Source of the DNA: Acidobacteriaceae bacterium UBA1795
GTDB taxonomy: Bacteria > Acidobacteriota > Terriglobia > Terriglobales > Acidobacteriaceae
Direction of reading: 5' to 3'
Assembly: GCA_002314435.1 (NCBI GenBank)
Contig: DCFV01000111.1
Location: forward strand, 28,503-38,690
Length of the DNA: 10,188 nt
The position numbers and the translations under genes were made by a program. Below the pieces are notes generated by a model. The model made no database searches, was not told where the DNA came from, and saw only the letters and a list, made by a program, of their open reading frames with translations. Shown here piece after piece: positions 1-6,513 of this stretch. Every line of letters starts with the position of its first letter. Positions within the stretch are counted from its first letter, which is position 1.

Positions 1-158
1 GGCGCACCGAAGGTTTCAAGAGCGATCTTGACGATATCGATCGCACGCACCACACCGGCACAGAAGCCCCGCGGTTTAAGCAGCAGTACCTTCTTCTGGC
101 TGGGGGAAGAGCCGGGTTGGTTCCCGTTGGCTGTGGGTTCGAGGACAGAAGTGGTCAC
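1..158 (-). CDS. ispH: 4-hydroxy-3-methylbut-2-enyl diphosphate reductase (IspH/LytB), N-terminal part, runs off the window
   Basis: IspH makes IPP and DMAPP from HMBPP in the last step of the non-mevalonate isoprenoid pathway; it is a soluble [4Fe-4S] enzyme. Fifty-two codons are visible from a GTG start at 158-156. After about 20 residues of Ser/Pro/Asn/Thr-rich leader comes KVLLLKPRGFCAGVVRAIDI (residues 23-42), the family N-terminus; Cys33 in GFCAGV is the first iron-sulfur ligand. The other ligands and the catalytic Glu/His residues lie beyond base 1. GTG 158 is the only plausible start: the frame is closed by a TGA about ten codons upstream and I saw no other start codon between. The Shine-Dalgarno is poor, but a TATACT hexamer ends six bases before the GTG. 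The gene lies 63 bp downstream of the codirectional acyltransferase gene. The family call is firm from the motif; the exact start is less sure. Confidence 0.9.
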   Translation of the reverse strand, partial: MTTSVLEPTANGNQPGSSPSQKKVLLLKPRGFCAGVVRAIDIVKIALETFGA

Positions 159-164
159 CTGTCC

Positions 165-170
165 AGTATA
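165..170 (-). promoter_or_regulatory. Candidate -10 element for ispH (possible leaderless start)
   Basis: On the minus strand the hexamer TATACT matches the sigma-70 -10 consensus at five of six positions. It is followed by six bases and then the GTG start at 158, so transcription would begin on or next to the start codon. No good -35 is visible 16-18 bp upstream. This is inference from spacing only. Confidence 0.3.
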
Positions 171-221
171 CCTGCAAACCGGCTCTTTTCAGATCCAGTG
201 CTCTAGCCTCGACGCTCGCCT

Positions 222-1460
222 TCAGATACGGATAAACAGCTTCTTCCGGTACATCCAATAGAGTGTTGCCCAGTAGAGCAGCATGACCGTAAGCCCCACC
301 ATGAACGGCTCGAGGCCCGTGCCGAAAACGCGGAAGACCAGGTAGCCGAAGTTGATGTGCAGGTTCTCGATCAGGAACTCTTCCCAGAGGTGGGCAATCA
401 TGTAGGCGGCAATGGAGTTCATGCCTACCACCACGAGCGGAAATGCCCAGCGGCGATACCGCTTCACGTCGATGATCCAGGAAAAGACAGCCAGGAAGGC
501 GAAGCAGACGCCGCCGCTCCAGAGCGTCCAGGCCGGCGTCCAGATGCGCTTGACGATGGGGCAGATGTGGGCGAAATGCAAGGCCAGCGCCGCTGCACAA
601 AGCGCCACGGCGGCGATGAGGAAGCGGCGGATGGGGATCTTCGGCGCAGCGGCTCGAAACCACTCGCCTGCGCGCAGTCCCAGCAACATGGTCCCCAACG
701 TGGGAATGAAGCTCAGGGTCAGGTAACCTCCGCCGTTGAAGAGAAAGCGCGAAGGACGCGGCAGCACGTTCAGGAACCAGACGTCGAAGGCCTGGCCCAG
801 GTTGCTGTTCTTGTTCCAATGCGACAGAAAGCCGGTGAAGTTGTAGTGCCAGTCTGCAGGCACGCCCACGGCAGCGTAGTCGAAGCCCAGACCTGGCGCC
901 GGATAGAGTGCCCACGCCAGCCAGTAGCCGAAGAGCAAAGTACCGAGGGCTGTCCACTGCCAGCGCGGGCGGCAGTAGGCCAGCAGCCACGCAAAGGTGT
1001 AGCCCAGGCCGATCTGTGTCAGCGTGTCCTCAAAGGTGAAGTTGGTCTGCGGGCTGTGGAGTGACCGCAAGAAAATACCGAGGAAAATAAGTACCAGGCT
1101 GCGCCACATGGTGTGCAACAAGCGGCGCGTAAACGACTGGCCCTGCGAAACGCGGCTGGCGATCGAATACGGCAGCGCCACGCCAACAAGGAAGGTGAAG
1201 CCGGGCTGGATGGTGTCGTGCAGGCTCATACCTGCCCACTCCACATGCGACTGGTTGTAGGCGAGGATGCGCCAGGCGATGCTGTCTGGATAAGCATGCG
1301 ACACAGCAGCAAACTGCATGACCTCGCCCATCATCAACAGCATCACCAGGCCGCGATAGGCGTCTACAGCAACGTTACGTGGCGGAGTAGCAACACCGGC
1401 CGGACGAGCAACATTCGTCGGCGCGGCAGAAGTGGGCTGGGCGGCAAGAGTAGCAGACAT
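222..1460 (-). CDS. DUF5009 / HGSNAT-like membrane acyltransferase (COG4299 type)
   Basis: A 412-residue polytopic inner-membrane protein with roughly ten hydrophobic segments after an Ala/Pro/Thr-rich cytoplasmic leader (1-30). Family landmarks: VDAYRGLVML (32-41); SHVEWAGMSLHDTIQPGF (71-88), whose His72 aligns by eye with the acetyl-accepting His proposed for human heparan-alpha-glucosaminide N-acetyltransferase; LTLSFIPTLGTMLLG (247-261); PIVKRIWTPAWTLWSGG (301-317); GMNSIAAYM (346-354); and the basic end YRKKLFIRI. Relatives include NagX-type proteins thought to acetylate amino sugars using cytoplasmic acetyl-CoA, and some are annotated only as DUF5009. The substrate cannot be read here: no nag or glycan genes are adjacent, only ispH downstream. 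ATG 1460 has no clear Shine-Dalgarno, but the leader resembles that of relatives and no better start precedes VDAYRGL. The length is normal for the family. Confidence 0.88.
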   Translation of the reverse strand: MSATLAAQPTSAAPTNVARPAGVATPPRNVAVDAYRGLVMLLMMGEVMQFAAVSHAYPDSIAWRILAYNQSHVEWAGMSLHDTIQPGFTFLVGVALPYSIASRVSQGQSFTRRLLHTMWRSLVLIFLGIFLRSLHSPQTNFTFEDTLTQIGLGYTFAWLLAYCRPRWQWTALGTLLFGYWLAWALYPAPGLGFDYAAVGVPADWHYNFTGFLSHWNKNSNLGQAFDVWFLNVLPRPSRFLFNGGGYLTLSFIPTLGTMLLGLRAGEWFRAAAPKIPIRRFLIAAVALCAAALALHFAHICPIVKRIWTPAWTLWSGGVCFAFLAVFSWIIDVKRYRRWAFPLVVVGMNSIAAYMIAHLWEEFLIENLHINFGYLVFRVFGTGLEPFMVGLTVMLLYWATLYWMYRKKLFIRI

Positions 1461-1703
1461 GGGCGGCTCGGTTGGTGCGGGATGACGGAGACTGCGCGAA
1501 TTGGCGCACCCTCCGTTTCAACGGGGAACGATACCACAGTGCACTCAGGACAGCCCACAGGATTCCGCGTACGGCGAAGGTGCGCCAATGCAAACCGTGG
1601 CGGATGCGGTAACTTTGGACATCGGCCGCGCTTAAACGGGCCGCACCATCCGGAATCGGGTCCCGTAAACTACGACAGTATGAAGAACCGGCAGGAGGCC
1701 ATC
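1461..1703. other. Divergent intergenic region between acyltransferase and secreted-protein genes
   Basis: This 243-bp gap must hold promoters for both directions. I see no convincing -35/-10 pair on either strand; TAAACT at 1666-1671 is only a weak -10 candidate for the plus-strand gene. Short ORFs crossing it have no recognisable protein character. Confidence 0.4.
1693..1698 (+). promoter_or_regulatory. Shine-Dalgarno AGGAGG that fixes the start at 1704
   Basis: A full AGGAGG sits five bases before ATG 1704. The upstream in-frame ATG at 1680 has no such site, and starting there would put a polar stretch in front of the signal peptide. The shorter start is therefore preferred. Confidence 0.85.
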
Positions 1704-2210
1704 ATGAACCGATTGAAACTCGCATTGCTCTCAGGTATTGCCGCTCTCGCTTTGGCGGCTGCAGTTCCGCAGGCAGAAGCCCAGATCAACATCCAGATTG
1801 GAGTGGAGCCCGTATGCCCCTACGGCTACTTCAACTACGCCCCCTACTCCTGCGCACCGTTCGGCTACTACGGGCCACAGTGGTTTACCAGCGGCGTCTT
1901 CGTTGGAGCGGGACAGTGGTTTCACGGGTCAGCCGGCTTCTACGGCTATGTGAATCGCGACTATGACCCGCACTACGGATACCGCGGACCGCTGCCCAAG
2001 CACGGTGAACACGCCGACTGGGGGCGCCATCAAGGGTGGGAGAAACACTTCCGCGGAAATGAGCGGCGGGTAGAGCAGTGGCACGACAACGGCAATCACA
2101 ACGGCGAGTACAAGGAACACGGCAACCCGCACGAAAACGGCAACGGAAACGGGAATGGCAAGGGCAAGGAACACAAGGAAGACCATGGAAACGGTCACGG
2201 TCACGACTGA
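1704..2210 (+). CDS. Small exported Tyr/Gly-rich protein with Asn/His/Gly-rich tail, function unknown
   Basis: 168 residues. A classic signal peptide (basic MNRLK, hydrophobic 6-20, likely cleavage AEA/Q at 26-27) sends it to the periplasm or outside. The mature part opens with a Tyr/Pro/Gly-rich segment containing PVCPYGYFNYAPYSCAPFGY (37-56), with Cys38 and Cys50 able to form a disulfide. It continues with WFTSGVFVGAGQWF (60-73) and YGYVNRDYDPHYGYRG (80-95). From about 97 it becomes charged and His-rich, and 128-168 is low-complexity Asn/Gly/His/Lys ending HGNGHGHD. I recall similar short secreted proteins in acidobacterial genomes, without a known role. The His-rich tail could bind metal or polyanions, but that is a guess from composition. 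It has its own strong ribosome site and terminator and appears monocistronic. Confidence 0.82.
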   Translation: MNRLKLALLSGIAALALAAAVPQAEAQINIQIGVEPVCPYGYFNYAPYSCAPFGYYGPQWFTSGVFVGAGQWFHGSAGFYGYVNRDYDPHYGYRGPLPKHGEHADWGRHQGWEKHFRGNERRVEQWHDNGNHNGEYKEHGNPHENGNGNGNGKGKEHKEDHGNGHGHD

Positions 2211-2238
2211 GATCCGTTGATCTCGACTGCAAGAACGA

Positions 2239-2275
2239 ACCCCGCCGGAATGCTTCCAGCGGGGTATCTATTTTC
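2239..2275 (+). terminator. Rho-independent terminator of the secreted-protein gene
   Basis: A GC-rich stem pairs 2239-2245 (ACCCCGC) with 2259-2265 (GCGGGGT), with further GGAA/TTCC pairing inside (2247-2250/2254-2257) and a tight loop. A T-rich run TATCTATTTTCTT follows. It starts 28 bases after the stop codon. Confidence 0.85.
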
Positions 2276-2336
2276 TTGAGAGCACCGCTCCCTACGGCGT
2301 TTTCGATTCTGCTCTTTACAGAAGACTGGAAGCCTC

Positions 2337-2363
2337 GTGGCTTTTTCCTCAAGAAAAAGCCAC
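2337..2363. terminator. Inverted repeat between convergent genes, likely recN terminator
   Basis: The 11-bp perfect arms GTGGCTTTTTC (2337-2347) and GAAAAAGCCAC (2353-2363) surround a 5-base loop. It lies 42 bp past the recN stop on the minus strand. On the plus strand AAGCC-TCGT-GGCTT followed by TTT (2330-2346) gives an overlapping alternative hairpin with a short T run, so it may act as back-up stop in that direction as well. The T tract lies inside the long stem rather than after it, so strength is uncertain. Confidence 0.6.
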
Positions 2364-2405
2364 CTTGCACCATCTTCAAACGCCAACATGTGAATCGAAA
2401 ACGCT

Positions 2406-4088
2406 CTAGCTGCTGGCGGCGATCATCTGTGCAGCGTGCTGCAGGCTGGTGTCAGTCACCTTGGCGCCAGAGAGCATGCGCGCCACTTCATGGGTGCGGG
2501 CGCGGTCGTCGAGCACGCGGATCTGCGTCTTGGTGCGGCCGTGGTCCTCGCGCTTTTCAACGACCAGATGTTGTCCGGCAAATGCAGCGATCTGCGGCAG
2601 GTGCGTCACACACAGCACCTGCTGGCCGCGGGCAAGGGCCTTGAGTTTCTGTCCGACCGCCTCGGCGGCGCGACCGCCTATGCCTATATCGATTTCGTCA
2701 AAGACCAGCGTGCGCGGAGTAGGCGTTTTTCTATTGGTCTTGGAAGAGTCCTCCTCCACCGCGACTTTGAGCGCCAGCATCACGCGCGACATTTCGCCGC
2801 CGGAGGCAATCTCGTGCAGCGGCTTCAGAGGTTCGCCCGGGTTGGTCGCAATGCGGTACTCGACCTCGTCCCACCCATGAGCGGTCCAGTGTGCTTCGTC
2901 TTCGTTCGTCGCCAGCACAATTTGAAAGCGAACCTTCATGGCGAGTGAGTTGATCTGCACTTCGGCAAGCTTGGCGAGCTTTGAGGCGGCTGCCTTGCGC
3001 TCGTCAGTGAGCGCGACAGCGGCCTTCTTATAAGCCAGTGCAGCGTCTGAGACCGCCAAACGCAGTTCCTTCAGGATCTCGTCGCGGTCCTCGACCTCAG
3101 AGAGCCTGCGGGCTACGTCTTCGCCGAAGGCGATGACCTCGGCAACGCTGTGGCCGTACTTGCGCCTGAGTCGGTCAAGCAGCGCAAGGCGGTCTTCGAT
3201 TTCAGCCAGCCGTTCGGGCGAAGCATTAATACCCTCGGCGTAGTCGCGCAGCGTCGCGGCCAAGTCGTCCACCGTGGCGCGGACCGCAGTAAGCTGCTGC
3301 ACCGCGTCCTGGAAGCGCCCGTCGTAGCGGGCCAGTTCTTCCACGTTGCGAAGCGCGGCACGCAGAGCTGTCTCCGCCGAGGAATCGCCTTCATAGAGCT
3401 GATCGAAAGCGCCGATTGCTGCGGCGTAGAGCTTTTCTGCGTTGGCCAGAACGCGCTTCTCCGTTGCAAGAGCTTCGTCTTCTCCGGCCTCGAGCTGGGC
3501 TGTCTCGATCTCCTTCCGTTGATAGCTCCACAGATCGACCATGCGCAGGCGGTCCTGCTCGCCCTGCAGCAGATCATTCAGTTTTGTCTGCGCCTCACGC
3601 CAGCGGGCGTGGGCTGCGGACACGGTGTCGGACGAGATCGCGCCAAAGCGGTCAAGCAGAATGCGCTGCTGCGCCTGATCGAAACTCGCCAGCGTCTCTG
3701 ACTGCGCGTGAACGAGGGCCAGCTCGGGCGCAAGCTGGCGCAGCACGGCCACGGTGGCCGGCTGGTTGTTCACGAAGACGCGTCCCTTGCCTGTGGAAAG
3801 GATCTCGCGGCGAAGGATGATCTCGTGGCCCTCGGAGTCGATGCCGTTCTCTTCGAGAATGGCTTCAGCAATGGAGGTCGACTCAAAGACGCAGGCCACC
3901 ACGGACTTGTCCGCGCCGTGGCGCACCACTTCTGCCGAGGCTTTACCACCCATCAGCAGCGCCAGCGCATCGACAAGAATAGATTTGCCCGCACCGGTTT
4001 CACCCGTGAGCAGGTTCAGGCCCGGGCCGAAGGTGGCAATGGCGTGATCAATAACAGCGTAGTTTTCTGCGCGCAGCTCAACCAGCAT
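2406..4088 (-). CDS. recN: DNA repair protein RecN (SMC-like ATPase)
   Basis: RecN is a cytoplasmic SMC-family ATPase that acts early in double-strand-break repair with RecA. From ATG 4088 the protein has 560 residues, close to the usual 550-570. The N-terminus MLVELRAENYAVIDHAIATF is typical and is followed by Walker A GETGAGKS (29-36). The middle third is a Glu/Ala/Leu-rich coiled coil broken around a hinge. The C-terminal ATPase half has the ABC signature ASGGEMSRVMLALK (428-441), Walker B LVFDEIDIGIGG (461-472) and the switch histidine in VTHLPQ (494-499). A short polar insert rich in Lys/Thr/Pro (about 448-459) separates signature and Walker B. The frame stays open to 4274, but those 62 extra residues look non-coding; ATG 4112 is a second, less likely start. 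The gene is divergent from the tol cluster, a neighbourhood without an obvious functional link. Confidence 0.96.
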   Translation of the reverse strand: MLVELRAENYAVIDHAIATFGPGLNLLTGETGAGKSILVDALALLMGGKASAEVVRHGADKSVVACVFESTSIAEAILEENGIDSEGHEIILRREILSTGKGRVFVNNQPATVAVLRQLAPELALVHAQSETLASFDQAQQRILLDRFGAISSDTVSAAHARWREAQTKLNDLLQGEQDRLRMVDLWSYQRKEIETAQLEAGEDEALATEKRVLANAEKLYAAAIGAFDQLYEGDSSAETALRAALRNVEELARYDGRFQDAVQQLTAVRATVDDLAATLRDYAEGINASPERLAEIEDRLALLDRLRRKYGHSVAEVIAFGEDVARRLSEVEDRDEILKELRLAVSDAALAYKKAAVALTDERKAAASKLAKLAEVQINSLAMKVRFQIVLATNEDEAHWTAHGWDEVEYRIATNPGEPLKPLHEIASGGEMSRVMLALKVAVEEDSSKTNRKTPTPRTLVFDEIDIGIGGRAAEAVGQKLKALARGQQVLCVTHLPQIAAFAGQHLVVEKREDHGRTKTQIRVLDDRARTHEVARMLSGAKVTDTSLQHAAQMIAASS

Positions 4089-4264
4089 GGGTGACGGGTC
4101 CGAGCGCAGCATAGCATGGAAGGCGTCCGGGATACGAAGCCCGGCGCGGTGAAAGTCGACGAATGTGCATAGAGAGGAAGTTGCGCTGCATGTGCAGGAT
4201 GGGTCCGCAGGGACCAGATCGATAACTTGGACCCGGCGTTTGCGTCTGATACCGTGAACATGAG
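4089..4264. other. Divergent recN / tolQ intergenic region
   Basis: These 176 bp separate the recN start from the first tol gene and should carry both promoters. For the tol side, TTGGAC (4227-4232) and TGATAC (4247-4252) resemble -35 and -10 elements, but the 14-bp spacer is too short for a good sigma-70 promoter. A small inverted repeat GGTCC-GCAG-GGACC lies at 4202-4215. No LexA-like box was recognised by eye, although recN is SOS-controlled in some bacteria. Confidence 0.4.
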
Positions 4265-5050
4265 GTGACCGCAATTTTTACCGCTGCTTTTGTCTTCGCA
4301 CTGCAGGCTGACGACGGCGCCGCGACAACCGGATCTCCGGTGAGCGGGGGTTCCAGCGCCTTGATGGACATGCTGCACCACATTGGCCCCATCGCAATGT
4401 TCGTGATGGTGGTGCTGCTGGTCGCAAGCCTTTACTCCTGGACCGTCATCTTCAGCAAGCTCTCCACCTTTGGCCGCGTCACGGCAGAGAGCCGCAAGTT
4501 TGTCCACTCCTTCCGCAAGGCTTCTCGCCTTCAGGAGGTTTCCGCGTTGGCCGACACCTATAAGCAGAGTCCACTGGCGCAGGTGTTTGTCGACGTCTAC
4601 GAGACCTACAAGCGGCAGACAGGCGGCACAGGCAAGCCCCGCAACATGACCGCGCTGGAGCGCTCGGCGCACACGGCAGCCAGCGAGTCGATTACGCATC
4701 TGGAGCGCCGCATGACGTGGCTGGCGACGATTGCCGCGACCAGTCCGTTCGTGGGCCTGTTCGGCACCGTGATGGGCGTGGTGGATGCGTTTCATGGCCT
4801 GGGCACTGCGGGAGCGGCCACACTGCGCGCCGTTGCGCCGGGCATCAGCGAAGCGCTTATCACCACCGCCGCTGGCCTGTTTGTCGCCGTACCGGCCGTG
4901 GTGGCCTACAACCAGTTCACCGCGCGGTTGCGCGTGATGGCTTCAGCCACCGACGACTTCTGCCGCGAGCTGCTGAATTCGCTCGACGAGATTCCCGAGC
5001 GCGCACCGCGTGCGGCGGCCGAGGAAGCCGAGCGCAGCCTCTACAAGTAG
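4265..5050 (+). CDS. tolQ: TolQ/ExbB-type proton channel subunit (MotA/TolQ/ExbB family)
   Basis: Inner-membrane motor subunit that, with TolR/ExbD, uses the proton gradient to drive TolA/TonB. 261 residues with three membrane spans: about 41-63 (GPIAMFVMVVLLVASLYSWT), 152-174 (TWLATIAATSPFVGLFGTVM) and 195-216 (SEALITTAAGLFVAVPAVVA). The last two carry the family core, including the conserved TM2 and TM3 Thr/Pro positions. Between spans 1 and 2 is the large cytoplasmic loop; residues 217-261 form the cytoplasmic tail. GTG 4265 is the first start codon after an in-frame TGA at 4247-4249 and has no real Shine-Dalgarno. GTG 4340 and ATG 4364 are alternatives that would remove a mildly hydrophobic 25-33 residue leader. 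Sequence alone does not cleanly split TolQ from ExbB; the tolB-pal-cpoB context favours TolQ. Confidence 0.93.
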   Translation: MTAIFTAAFVFALQADDGAATTGSPVSGGSSALMDMLHHIGPIAMFVMVVLLVASLYSWTVIFSKLSTFGRVTAESRKFVHSFRKASRLQEVSALADTYKQSPLAQVFVDVYETYKRQTGGTGKPRNMTALERSAHTAASESITHLERRMTWLATIAATSPFVGLFGTVMGVVDAFHGLGTAGAATLRAVAPGISEALITTAAGLFVAVPAVVAYNQFTARLRVMASATDDFCRELLNSLDEIPERAPRAAAEEAERSLYK

Positions 5051-5102
5051 CTCCGAACCGGCCGCGCAAGCCGATCCGGATTCCCTGAGGGACGAGAAGA
5101 AC

Positions 5103-5534
<432 letters not shown>

Positions 5535-5577
5535 TGCGCCGCGTCGCATTGAACCGCACAAACTTCTGGGTAGCACA

Positions 5578-6366
5578 ATGAGCCATCCGCTGGAAACAAC
5601 CGATCACCTTGAGCAGGAACTGTCGCCGGAGCCGGTGATTGGCCCTGCCACGGGATCGGTTTTTCTGCACGTGGGCCTGGTTGTAAGCATCGTGCTCTAC
5701 GGCATCATCGGCGGATTCTTCCACCACAACACGTGGGGCGGTGCTGGACTGGGCGGCGCCGTGCAGGTGAACCTGGTGAGCAATGCCCTGCCCCTGCCCT
5801 CGACGCAGCCTGTGAACCAGAATGTGCTGGCGACCGAGACACCCAGCCAGGCGCCCGCACCGCCTGCGCCCAAAACCAAACAGGCCGAGGATGAGACGGC
5901 CATTCCGATCTCAGGTAAGCAGAAGAAGCAGGAACACGAGACCGCCCCGAAGACGCCGCCGAAACAGCAGCAACCGACGCCGACCAACCGCGCCAGCTAC
6001 GGCGAACAGTCGGGCTCGTCGATGCCGCACACTGCACAGGATTCATCCGGCGGGCCGGCAGCCGTGAGCGATGCGAGCTTCGGGCAATTGTTCGGATGGT
6101 ATGTGAGCCAGATCAACCGCAAGATGGATGCCAACGGTTACCGCTCAATGGCCGATCCGCGCACACCGAAAGGTGCGCGCGCCTACATCGAGTTCCCCAT
6201 TTACCGCGACGGCTCGCATGGGAATGTAACGCTCGACCGCTCGAGCAACAGTCCCACATGGGACAACGCCTGCGTGCGCGCAGCTCAGCGCGTGGATACG
6301 TTTGGGCCGCTGCCCGCCCAGTACCGCGGAAGTACCTTGCAGGTTTCCTTCTACTGCGAATACTAG
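5578..6366 (+). CDS. TonB/TolA-like periplasm-spanning energy transducer
   Basis: 262 residues with TonB/TolA layout. A cytoplasmic N-terminus (1-27) is followed by one signal-anchor span about 28-47 (VFLHVGLVVSIVLYGIIGGF). A Pro/Gln/Lys/Thr-rich periplasmic linker (about 70-165) includes short KQ and PP runs. The C-terminal domain (about 168-262) starts FGQLFGWYVSQINRKM, has the central YIEFPIYRDGSHGNVTLD (203-220), and ends TLQVSFYCEY. The position between tolR and tolB suggests the TolA role of linking the motor to TolB-Pal, but the Pro-rich linker looks more like TonB than the long Ala/Lys-rich helix of enterobacterial TolA. Cys232 and Cys260 could pair, as in TolA-type C-terminal domains. 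ATG 5578 has only a weak GGGTA upstream. The gap to tolR is 43 bp. Confidence 0.88.
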   Translation: MSHPLETTDHLEQELSPEPVIGPATGSVFLHVGLVVSIVLYGIIGGFFHHNTWGGAGLGGAVQVNLVSNALPLPSTQPVNQNVLATETPSQAPAPPAPKTKQAEDETAIPISGKQKKQEHETAPKTPPKQQQPTPTNRASYGEQSGSSMPHTAQDSSGGPAAVSDASFGQLFGWYVSQINRKMDANGYRSMADPRTPKGARAYIEFPIYRDGSHGNVTLDRSSNSPTWDNACVRAAQRVDTFGPLPAQYRGSTLQVSFYCEY

Positions 6367-6513
6367 AAACCGCATCGAACGTCCAAGTAAAATAGACAGA
6401 GACTCGATTCCCCGCGTTCCGCTGGCTTGGCATCGATTGCGCGTAAACGCGCATCACAATTGGCAAGGCTCCGCACGAACCGAGAGATCCACCGAGGAAG
6501 GATTGCGCAAGGC
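6367..6513 (+). other. Gap before tolB with hairpin and -10-like element
   Basis: This 147-bp space is long for a tight operon. It contains TAAAAT at 6388-6393, a five-of-six match to the -10 consensus without a recognisable -35. It also has a hairpin TGCGCG-TAAA-CGCGCA at 6438-6453 with no T tract. A purine run GAGGAAGGA at 6494-6502 lies 11 bases before the tolB ATG and probably serves as its ribosome site. The frame into tolB is open back to 6427, but that stretch is basic and lies ahead of a clear signal peptide. Confidence 0.4.

Noticed and set aside
76..990. 304-residue minus-strand frame overlapping the acyltransferase gene
   Set aside because: Arg/Leu/His-rich out-of-frame shadow of the real membrane protein, with no membrane pattern of its own.
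1113..2210. 365-residue plus-strand frame reading from inside the acyltransferase gene into the secreted protein
   Set aside because: Only the last 168 residues have protein character, with a signal peptide and a full Shine-Dalgarno at 1693. The upstream part is antisense to the acyltransferase and low in quality.
4089..4274. 62-residue N-terminal extension of RecN from ATG 4274
   Set aside because: Family members begin at the MLVELRAENY-like segment; the extension is Cys/Arg-rich, unlike RecN, and would overlap the tolQ start.
6427..6513. 29-residue N-terminal extension of TolB
   Set aside because: It would place a basic stretch before a complete signal peptide, while ATG 6514 has a purine-rich site upstream.
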